From an uncultured Muribaculaceae bacterium (lineage in GTDB: Bacteria; Bacteroidota; Bacteroidia; Bacteroidales; Muribaculaceae): a stretch of 13,487 nucleotides of DNA. The notes beneath the pieces are model-generated. The model was not told where the DNA came from, ran no database searches, and saw nothing but the letters and a program-made list of their open reading frames with translations. Numbering within the stretch: the first letter of the stretch is position 1; the number at the start of each line of letters is the position of its first letter. Position numbers and translations under genes: made by a program. The stretch lies in assembly GCA_910584735.1 (NCBI GenBank), contig CAJUBM010000078.1:1-13487 (forward strand), in the 5' to 3' direction. This document shows, in pieces, positions 8,497-13,487 of this stretch.

Positions 8497-9081
8497 TCAA
8501 TATGTGCCGGAACGTATGCGGTATAATGTCTCTTTTGTAAGTCCCAAGAACGATGCCACTTGGGTTATGGTGGCACATTCCAGCAGGCGCGGATAGCGCT
8601 CGGTGACCCATGCCAGTTTCTCCCGGCTGTCGAAGTTCTGCATCACGTGGAGGCGTTCTTCCATGTTGCGCGTGTAATGCATCAGGGTGGCGTTAAGGAA
8701 CAGTAGCGCGTCATGGTCGTTAACAACCCCTAAGCCTTCAAGTATGTCTTTCACCTGCAGTATCGGAATGAACAGCACCCGGGTGGGTTCGAGAAACTCT
8801 ATAGCCACAGTGTCGGAGCATTTTTCGAGTACGATACGCGGGATGAGCATGAACTCCCCGTCGAAACTAAAATCAACCGTGTGCTCTTTCCCCTTGAGGG
8901 TGTAGAATATACGGGTACATCCCGATTCGATGTAATACGTGTAGGAAGAGAAGTTTATAGCGCCGCGTATTGTCTCCCCCTTGCGGAAGGTGCGTTCCAC
9001 CATTATCGACTTGATACGGCGTTCGTCCTCGGGTGTGAGCCGGGCGAACTGGCGTATATGCTCAATCGGGTGTCCTTTCAT
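8497..9081 (-). CDS. Crp/Fnr-family transcription regulator
   Basis: A 194-residue DNA-binding regulator. Residues about 15-115 form a cyclic-nucleotide-binding-type beta-barrel (FRKGETI, YIESGCTRIFY, GEFML). A long dimerisation helix follows (about 118-148), then a C-terminal helix-turn-helix, TITQVASFLGLTKETLYRIR (171-190). The protein ends just after the recognition helix, as many Bacteroidetes members do. The phosphate-binding cassette of true cAMP receptors (an Arg-Ser/Ala after FGE) is not evident, and no N-terminal cysteine cluster for an iron-sulfur centre is present. The ligand is therefore unknown and is probably neither cAMP nor oxygen through Fe-S. The start lies inside the last 20 bases of the upstream exported-protein gene, which suggests translational coupling. 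It could control its own operon or genes elsewhere. Confidence 0.88.
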   Translation of the reverse strand: MKGHPIEHIRQFARLTPEDERRIKSIMVERTFRKGETIRGAINFSSYTYYIESGCTRIFYTLKGKEHTVDFSFDGEFMLIPRIVLEKCSDTVAIEFLEPTRVLFIPILQVKDILEGLGVVNDHDALLFLNATLMHYTRNMEERLHVMQNFDSREKLAWVTERYPRLLECATITQVASFLGLTKETLYRIRSGTY

Positions 9082-9535
9082 AAAGTATCTTGGTAGGAGT
9101 TATAGTAACGGTATAGGGTATTGCCGATATTCTCGGACGTGGGCCGTTTCGGTAATAGAATGATTTCTGTGTGTCCCAGGAGGGGAAATCAATACGGCGG
9201 CTTTCTCCGGGCGGTATGTCTGCCCGGAGTTCTATATGGCGTGAGTGAAGCAGCCGTCCGGCATTGTCGAAGTATGATATAGTGGCGGTTATGGAGCTTA
9301 GCCCATGTTCTGCAAGGTTGGTGACAAACACGGTCTCCCGTGTGGCTCTAAGTGACTTTTCATAGCCGCTGAACCGCACTAAAGAATCGCTATCTTCTAC
9401 ATTTACAGTGTCGTACGGCTCGGTTGCGTGTGTGGGTGTGACGGTACGCAGGCCGCGCACTGTGGTTTTCTGCCCGGAAGCCGCTAAGTTTCCGCACACG
9501 AGGCATAACAGTATGAAATATATGGTTGGTCTCAT
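9062..9535 (-). CDS. Exported protein of unknown function, FxLYD-like beta domain
   Basis: The 157-residue product starts at the ATG at 9535, which overlaps the TGA of the upstream gene as ATGA (9532-9535). A longer in-frame start at 9580 exists but would put 15 non-signal residues before the hydrophobic segment. MRPTIYFILLCLVCGNLAASG is a type I signal peptide, shown here as MRPTIYF followed by the ILLCLVCG core, with cleavage near residue 20-22. The rest resembles a single beta-sandwich of the FxLYD or Ig kind: VFVTNL, ITATISYFDNAGRLL, then PPGESRRIDFPSWDTQKSFYY. The conserved-looking SWDTQKSFYY and the PYTVTI ending may be family signatures, but I cannot name a family. It probably acts in the periplasm. 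The 3' end overlaps the Crp/Fnr start by 20 bases. Confidence 0.72.
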   Translation of the reverse strand: MRPTIYFILLCLVCGNLAASGQKTTVRGLRTVTPTHATEPYDTVNVEDSDSLVRFSGYEKSLRATRETVFVTNLAEHGLSSITATISYFDNAGRLLHSRHIELRADIPPGESRRIDFPSWDTQKSFYYRNGPRPRISAIPYTVTITPTKILYERTPD

Positions 9536-10167
9536 AGATATACAGGCCGTGCCGGGGGTGATGTCGGTGAGGGCGGCCACAGGCGTATCATCCCGTCAAG
9601 CCCCTTCTCCCGGTCATCGGTCTCACTTATCCCACGGCGGAACATGTAGGGTACCATCTTCCACAGGGTCAGGCTGATGCCTTTATGTACGGGGATTATC
9701 TGTAAATGCGTGTCATCCTCCGCCGTGAGTGTGAAACGCCGAGGATCGGAAAGTTCGCGTCCCTGCATGTCGGTGAATATCCACGCGTCCCATCTGCCGG
9801 TCTTGGCCGAGGGGAGCGCCCACCCCATTACCGTGCCTGCAGCGATTGCCGGGCGCGGGGAGTCGAGAATCACTATTAACAGTCCGTCCAAGGCTCCGGC
9901 GGTCCGGGGGCTTCCGGCGGAGGGAATCGAGCCTTTGATTATGGCTACTTTGGCTCCGTCCGTGGTTGTCTGCCAGATTCCCTCTATGGCGGAGGCTGCA
10001 CTTTCCTCGATTATCACGCGGGCTGCGGAATCGCACGTCCCGGCTATTACCCACGACTTGCGGGGGCGGTCACCCTCGGAGGAGAACAGGCGTCTCTCCC
10101 CTCTCGCGCCGGGAGCCGCCATTGATAGCGCGGCGATTGCGAGCAATATGGATGCCGGCCATTTCAT
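9532..10167 (-). CDS. Exported protein of unknown function
   Basis: A 211-residue protein beginning MKWPASILLAIAALSMAAPG, a clear signal peptide with likely cleavage around residue 23 (GARG/E). I do not recognise a catalytic motif. The mature part contains IEGIWQTTTDGAKVAIIKG and later WDAWIFTDMQGRELSDPRRF, ISLTLWKMVPYMFRRGISE and LDGMIRLWP. These look like a compact beta domain with a conserved C-terminus, perhaps binding a small molecule or envelope polymer. The gene is very GC-rich: 9781-9840 is about 72% GC by my count. It starts 4 bases after the DUF3078 gene and overlaps the next gene by 4 bases (ATGA), so all three envelope genes should be translated from one message. An outer-membrane or periplasmic role beside the DUF3078 barrel is inferred. 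Confidence 0.72.
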   Translation of the reverse strand: MKWPASILLAIAALSMAAPGARGERRLFSSEGDRPRKSWVIAGTCDSAARVIIEESAASAIEGIWQTTTDGAKVAIIKGSIPSAGSPRTAGALDGLLIVILDSPRPAIAAGTVMGWALPSAKTGRWDAWIFTDMQGRELSDPRRFTLTAEDDTHLQIIPVHKGISLTLWKMVPYMFRRGISETDDREKGLDGMIRLWPPSPTSPPARPVYL

Positions 10168-10171
10168 CTGT

Positions 10172-11704
10172 TTATCCGCGCTGGAACTTGTACGCGAACC
10201 CTATGGAGAGAATCTCCTTTAGCTGCCAGTGGTGCCACCGGGAGTTTTCCACGGGCTGGGCGCCCGAGTCGTAACGCAGATGGGCGTAGACCCTGGTGGT
10301 TAGGAAGCGCGATATGTTGAACGTTATGGTGTTCTCCCAGTCTCCCTGCATATACTCGTAGTTGGTGAAGAGGAACAGCCGCGAGAAATACTCTATGTTG
10401 TAGGCCATCTTCCACTTCAGCGTAAGCTCCGCCGATGAACCGTATTGGTTAACGTAAGTCTTCCCGGCATCTATGCCGAACTGCGTGGGGTCTATGCGCC
10501 GGTTCGTGCATGTCTTCAGGTTATATGAGCCGGGGGCTATGGAGGCATTGAAATCAAGGGTTTTCTTGGGATTCTGATAGGCGTAGGTCATACCGAGACC
10601 GATATTCAGTTCCCCGGGCGACATGAAGGCGGCGGCAAGTTCGTCGGAGTTCTTCTTGTAATTGTTGAGCAGCTGGGTCTTGAACTGCACGTTCACCGAG
10701 TAGAACCAGCGCCTTGCTGCCCTTACGCCGAATTTCGAGTTTATCTGCAACAGGTCGTCCGATATGTTGTACTGATGCACGGAGTCATCCGGGGCGTTGT
10801 TGGCCCCTAACTTGTAGGACACCGTGGTTTCAAAGATGAGGTTCGGATGGAACGCCGGGTTTAGTTTGACGTTGTAGAATATGTTGGCTATGGCGTTGAG
10901 GTTGGAGTTGCCACCCTGGTACCAGTTTGGCGAAAGGTAAGCCTGCGAGAACTGCACCGAGCCGTCGAACGTATGCAGCCAGTTTATGCGGTCCAGGTTG
11001 GCCTCGACCTGTCCGGCCTCTTTGAGCGATTTCACGGACGAGTCGAACTCTTCCACGGTGATTTTCGCCGTGGACGGGTCTACGGTCATCACGAACTGCC
11101 GTGGGGGACGTTCCATGGTGGCGGCGTTATAACGCACAAGTTCAGGGTTCTCCAGCATCCACTGCTGCATGAACAGGCGGTAGCGCGAATCCCTGGAGGT
11201 GGCCTGCGAGGCCCAGCGGGTGGCCTCCGGGGCGTCAAGGGGTGATTCCGAGGTCATGGGGGAATATGCCTCCATAGGCAGGGTCACGCTATAGGTGCCG
11301 AACACTGCCGGAATCTTCATCCATATCGGAAGTGCCATGTAGGACACATCTATCGTGGTGTCGGCCTGCAACTTCGCCGGGTCGCTCCACCATTCAGGCT
11401 CGGCAGGGCGTTTGTTGCGGCTGGAAGCCTTTTCCACGGTCTGCATTGAAGCGGTAGAAGTTCCCATGGCGGGCGCTTGGATTTCCACAGGAAGCGTTTG
11501 TGCGGGTGTCTGCGGAGTATATTCCTCTAAAATGCCATCCTCTTGGGTTGCCTCCTCCGCCGGAGCGTTCAGCAGGTCGAGCAGAGCCTTGTTTGACAAT
11601 AATGCCGAGTCTGGTTCTGCCTCTGCGGTTCTCCCTTGTGCGGATGCTATGAAGCATCCTGTCATAAATATGCCTAATATGGTGGTAAGTAGTCTTGTCA
11701 TCAT
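10172..11704 (-). CDS. DUF3078 outer-membrane beta-barrel protein
   Basis: A 510-residue protein with a signal peptide (about 1-22, ending IASAQ). A low-complexity Pro/Glu/Ala-rich stretch to about residue 105 follows, then a DUF3078-type region whose hallmark is LSPNWYQGGNSNLNAIANIF (258-277). The remainder is a series of amphipathic strands (NLIFETTVSYKLG, WFYSVNVQFKTQLL, LNIGLGMTYAYQNP, AELTLKWKMAYNIEYF, ending ILSIGFAYKFQRG), as expected for an outer-membrane barrel. The family function is not known to me. Residues 115-240, between the linker and the hallmark, are a soluble segment that may sit in the periplasm. Two adjacent ATG codons (11704 and 11701) could serve as start. It is the first gene of the aroB-containing array and directly follows the long divergent intergenic region. 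Confidence 0.85.
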   Translation of the reverse strand: MMTRLLTTILGIFMTGCFIASAQGRTAEAEPDSALLSNKALLDLLNAPAEEATQEDGILEEYTPQTPAQTLPVEIQAPAMGTSTASMQTVEKASSRNKRPAEPEWWSDPAKLQADTTIDVSYMALPIWMKIPAVFGTYSVTLPMEAYSPMTSESPLDAPEATRWASQATSRDSRYRLFMQQWMLENPELVRYNAATMERPPRQFVMTVDPSTAKITVEEFDSSVKSLKEAGQVEANLDRINWLHTFDGSVQFSQAYLSPNWYQGGNSNLNAIANIFYNVKLNPAFHPNLIFETTVSYKLGANNAPDDSVHQYNISDDLLQINSKFGVRAARRWFYSVNVQFKTQLLNNYKKNSDELAAAFMSPGELNIGLGMTYAYQNPKKTLDFNASIAPGSYNLKTCTNRRIDPTQFGIDAGKTYVNQYGSSAELTLKWKMAYNIEYFSRLFLFTNYEYMQGDWENTITFNISRFLTTRVYAHLRYDSGAQPVENSRWHHWQLKEILSIGFAYKFQRG

Positions 11705-11727
11705 TCAGGGTGTAAGCATAGAAGTCA

Positions 11728-11735
11728 CAAAATTA
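11728..11735 (-). promoter_or_regulatory. Possible -7 promoter element of the aroB operon
   Basis: On the minus strand 11735-11728 reads TAATTTTG, fitting the Bacteroidetes -7 consensus TAnnTTTG. Transcription would start near 11720, leaving a leader of about 16 bases. No clear TTTG is found 19-21 bases upstream, only a T-rich GCTTTTAG, so an activator may be needed or the call may be wrong. Confidence 0.3.
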
Positions 11736-11771
11736 CTCAAAATCTTTCTAAAAGCCTCTCCCGCCATCCCA

Positions 11772-11811
11772 AAATCGCCAATTCCCACCCCAAATCGCCA
11801 TCAAAATCACC
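11772..11811. repeat. Spaced direct repeats upstream of the aroB operon
   Basis: AAATCGCCA occurs at 11772-11780 and again at 11792-11800, exactly 20 bp apart (about two helical turns). A related AAATCACC lies at 11804-11811. On the minus strand these sit roughly 50-90 bases upstream of the inferred operon start point, the usual place for activator binding. The surrounding sequence is C/A-biased, which raises the chance of coincidence. Confidence 0.35.
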
Positions 11812-11838
11812 TCCTCCCCATCAACTGTGGTAACCTTG

Positions 11839-11957
11839 TAGTGGCGCCGGACATCCGGGACGGCAGGCCACCCGTAGAACGAAAGCCGTGTCTGTCGGGG
11901 TAATTCCCGACCCCGCCTTTTCGGGTGGCCCGCCGTCCCGGAGGTCCGGTGCCACTA
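11839..11957. repeat. Extragenic palindromic repeat, copy 2 (complete)
   Basis: Arms of 36 bp at 11839-11874 and 11922-11957 are complementary at 33 of 36 positions, separated by 47 bases. A smaller perfect 6-bp hairpin sits in the loop (GTCGGG at 11894-11899, CCCGAC at 11906-11911). The whole element would fold into a long GC-rich stem with an internal branch. It lies between divergent genes, so it is not a terminator for either of them. The first 54 bases match the copy at 13434-13487 with two differences, in the same orientation. Confidence 0.9.
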
Positions 11958-11969
11958 TGAAATTGCCGT

Positions 11970-12030
11970 CCTAATTGCGAGATGAGATTAGGAAGAATTA
12001 ATGTTAATCTACTTTTTAGATTGCCCTAAT
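11970..12030. other. Three mutually complementary short segments
   Basis: CCTAAT at 11970-11975 can pair with ATTAGG at 11987-11992, which can instead pair with a second CCTAAT at 12025-12030. Inside the second arrangement AATCTA (12006-12011) and TAGATT (12017-12022) form another perfect 6-bp stem. The segments are short and AT-rich, so the arrangement may be chance. It lies upstream of the inferred ATPase start point. Confidence 0.25.
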
Positions 12031-12045
12031 AAATAAGCTTATCTG

Positions 12046-12101
12046 TTTTTGTCTTGCATGTAAGACAAAAAATGCATAATTTTGTCTTGTCAATAAGACA
12101 A
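12046..12101 (+). promoter_or_regulatory. Tandem inverted repeats, candidate double operator of the ATPase gene
   Basis: The first dyad is TTTTTGTCTT-N6-AAGACAAAAA (12046-12071, perfect 10-bp arms). The second is TTGTCTT-N6-AAGACAA (12082-12101, perfect 7-bp arms). Their centres are 33 bp apart, close to three helical turns, and each is followed by AAATGCA, so the whole is a 33-bp tandem repeat. The first overlaps the -33 element, the second the -7 element and the inferred start point. This is the layout of a repressor pair. The second dyad ends 8 bases before the ATG. Confidence 0.75.
12053..12084 (+). promoter_or_regulatory. Bacteroidetes-type promoter of the ATPase gene
   Basis: TAATTTTG at 12077-12084 fits the -7 consensus TAnnTTTG. 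A CTTG at 12053-12056 lies 20 bases upstream, the expected spacing for the -33 element. Transcription would begin near 12090, within the second inverted repeat, giving a leader of only about 20 bases. Confidence 0.6.
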
Positions 12102-12109
12102 TAAATGCA

Positions 12110-13381
12110 ATGATAAAGGCTGAGATTCTTCGAGAGGTGATGCTTGAAAACCGGGAAGAGGTTATGCGTCACGAAGTTATAAAACGGGGTATATCGCTTG
12201 ACGGATTTGACCGCCAGGTGTTGGTGGGTGCGCGTCGCGCGGGAAAATCATATCTTCTGTATGGAAAAATTCAAGAGCTAATCGCCGGAGGACGTTCTTG
12301 GGATGAGATAATTTATATCAACTTTGAGGATGAGCGTCTTGTGGGAATGACGGTTGAAGACCTGAACATGATTCTTGAGGTTCATTCCGGGTTGAGCGAC
12401 AAACGTCCGATGCTGTTTCTTGATGAAATCCAGAATGTTGATGGCTGGGAGCGCTTCGCCCGTCGGATTGCCGACAATAAGTTTACTGTATTCATAACCG
12501 GCAGTAATGCGAAGATGCTCTCTACCGATGTAAGTGCGGCACTCGGGGGCAGATATATAGCCCGTGAAGTGTTCCCGATGCAGTTTGATGAGTATCTTAC
12601 AGCCAATGGCAAAGATCCGGCTGGCAGATTGTTGACGGCGACAACGACTGCACGTGGAGAATTAATGGGACTGTTTGAGGAATATTTCCAGTTCGGAGGT
12701 TTCCCGGAATGTGCCACACTGCCGGTAAAGCGTGACTATCTGATGAGCTTGTATCAGAAGATATTCCTCGGAGACATAGCTGCACGGCACAGGATTGAGA
12801 ATATTTTTGCATTGCGGATTCTTTTCCGTAAACTGGCGGAAAGTATCAAACAGCCGCTGTCGTTTACCCGTGCGACAAATATTGTCGCCTCTACAGGGGT
12901 GAAGATAGGTAAAAACACTGTGATAAATTATCTGGCATACGCATCTGAAGCCTACCTGATATTGCCGATAACAAATATCGCGGATAGTCTCGTGGATAAA
13001 TTCTCCAATCCGAAATACTATTTTATAGACAACGGTATAATTTCTCTGTTGGCTTTTGATATCCGTACTTCCTTGCTTGAAAATATGGTGGCATTGAAAC
13101 TGCTTTCGAGCTATGGCTCAAAAGATGCCGTCTATTTCTACAATCATGGCGTGGAGGTGGATTTTTATATACCCCGGACGCAAACTGCCATTCAGGTATG
13201 TTATGCAATGAACGATGCCGGAGGTACTTTTGAAAGGGAGACAAAGGCACTGGTAAAGATACAGTCGCGTCTATCCTGCCGCCGTAATATAATTGTGACC
13301 TATGGAGATGAAGATGAGATAGAGAGGGAAGGGGTAAGAATCAAAGTGATTCCGGCATGGAAATTTTTGCTTCAATCATAG
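12110..13381 (+). CDS. AAA_14 / DUF4143 family ATPase
   Basis: A 423-residue ATPase of the archaeal-ATPase-like group common in Bacteroidales. Walker A is GARRAGKS (40-47, Lys46) and Walker B is MLFLDE (101-106, Asp105, Glu106). The sensor is TGSNAKML (130-137, Asn133), and LGGRYI holds a likely arginine finger (Arg148). Residues about 232-285 read as a winged helix (LSFTRATNIVASTGVKIGKN, then TVINYL). The DUF4143 end contains EVDFYI (349-354) and AIQVCYAM (360-367), the remains of a PD-(D/E)xK nuclease fold in which Gln-Val stands where Glu-x-Lys would be expected, so cleavage activity is doubtful. The biological role of the family is not settled; defence or mobile-element roles have been suggested by context only. 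The start is fixed by the first ATG after the operators. The gene is monocistronic and AT-rich. Confidence 0.9.
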   Translation: MIKAEILREVMLENREEVMRHEVIKRGISLDGFDRQVLVGARRAGKSYLLYGKIQELIAGGRSWDEIIYINFEDERLVGMTVEDLNMILEVHSGLSDKRPMLFLDEIQNVDGWERFARRIADNKFTVFITGSNAKMLSTDVSAALGGRYIAREVFPMQFDEYLTANGKDPAGRLLTATTTARGELMGLFEEYFQFGGFPECATLPVKRDYLMSLYQKIFLGDIAARHRIENIFALRILFRKLAESIKQPLSFTRATNIVASTGVKIGKNTVINYLAYASEAYLILPITNIADSLVDKFSNPKYYFIDNGIISLLAFDIRTSLLENMVALKLLSSYGSKDAVYFYNHGVEVDFYIPRTQTAIQVCYAMNDAGGTFERETKALVKIQSRLSCRRNIIVTYGDEDEIEREGVRIKVIPAWKFLLQS

Positions 13382-13433
13382 TTCAAAAGAGCATTTAGGA
13401 AGTAAATAACGACCTTTAGCCGAGGTAACTCCG

Positions 13434-13487
13434 TAGTGGCGCCGGACCTCCGGGACGGCAGGCCACCCGAAGAACGAAAGCCGTGTC
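13434..13487. repeat. Extragenic palindromic repeat, copy 3 (right part beyond window)
   Basis: The 36-bp left arm (13434-13469) and the first 18 bases of the loop are present; the window then ends. It matches 11839-11892 at 52 of 54 positions in the same orientation. It begins 53 bases after the ATPase stop codon, where its hairpin could also stop or stabilise the ATPase transcript. The 52 bases between the stop and the repeat show no clear terminator of their own. Confidence 0.85.

Larger units (their letters stand above)
11705..12109. other. Divergent intergenic region, overview
   Basis: This 405-base gap separates the minus-strand aroB operon from the plus-strand ATPase gene and holds no supported coding sequence. 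From left to right it contains a possible -7 box for the operon (11728-11735), a C/A-rich stretch with spaced direct repeats (11772-11811), a complete long palindromic repeat (11839-11957), three short mutually complementary segments (11970-12030), and two inverted repeats over the ATPase promoter (12046-12101). Almost the whole region is accounted for by repeat structure. Confidence 0.75.

Noticed and set aside
9677..10222. A 181-codon plus-strand open frame opposite the 211-residue exported protein
   Set aside because: The minus-strand frame has a signal peptide and tight operon spacing on both sides; the plus-strand frame has no such support.
11839..11957. Palindromic repeat read as a terminator or as an insertion-sequence end
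   Set aside because: The flanking genes diverge from it, so neither needs a terminator there, and no transposase is nearby. No target-site duplication was evident by eye.
12110..13381. Calling the ATPase a defence nuclease
   Set aside because: The PD-(D/E)xK-like segment has Gln-Val in place of the expected Glu-x-Lys, and no defence genes or partner genes are visible in the window.
1..13487. CRISPR array or tRNA/rRNA gene
   Set aside because: No regularly spaced short repeats with unique spacers and no tRNA-like cloverleaf or rRNA segment were recognised on either strand.

Overview
The window looks like a chromosomal segment of a Bacteroidales bacterium. Supporting signs are a TAnnTTTG-type -7 promoter element in front of several genes, leaders without clear Shine-Dalgarno sequences, a secreted protein ending in a type IX secretion (T9SS) sorting domain, a DUF3078 outer-membrane protein, a Bacteroidetes-style AroB and an AAA_14/DUF4143 ATPase. 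A gut Muribaculaceae-like lineage is plausible but is inferred from overall style only.

Layout, left to right. (1) Positions 1-250 hold a truncated palindromic repeat and a terminator-like hairpin. (2) A small lipoprotein gene (253-735, minus) has its own promoter, which abuts a strong intrinsic terminator for the next gene. (3) A 1520-residue secreted multidomain protein (944-5506, minus) has a propeller-like N-terminus, fibronectin type III and jelly-roll modules, and a T9SS sorting tail. (4) A tight seven-gene minus-strand array runs from 11704 down to 5656: DUF3078 outer-membrane protein, two exported proteins of unknown function, a Crp/Fnr-family regulator, a HAD phosphatase/phosphomutase, 3-dehydroquinate synthase (aroB), and a DUF3298-like lipoprotein. 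Most junctions overlap or are under 20 bases, so the first six are almost certainly co-transcribed; the last follows after 72 bases. (5) A 405-base divergent intergenic region (11705-12109) carries direct repeats, a complete long palindromic repeat, nested short dyads and a double inverted repeat over a promoter. (6) An AAA_14/DUF4143 ATPase (12110-13381, plus) is much more AT-rich than the operon. (7) Another copy of the palindromic repeat begins at 13434 and is cut by the window end.

The best candidates for something under-described are three linked observations at the right end. The ATPase promoter has two inverted repeats 33 bp apart covering its -33 and -7 elements. The ATPase is bracketed by same-orientation copies of a long extragenic palindrome. 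Its base composition differs from its surroundings. Together they suggest a self-regulated, possibly mobile single-gene cassette. The co-occurrence of envelope proteins, a Crp/Fnr regulator and aroB in one operon is the second theme. No CRISPR array, tRNA, rRNA, transposase or integrase was seen.
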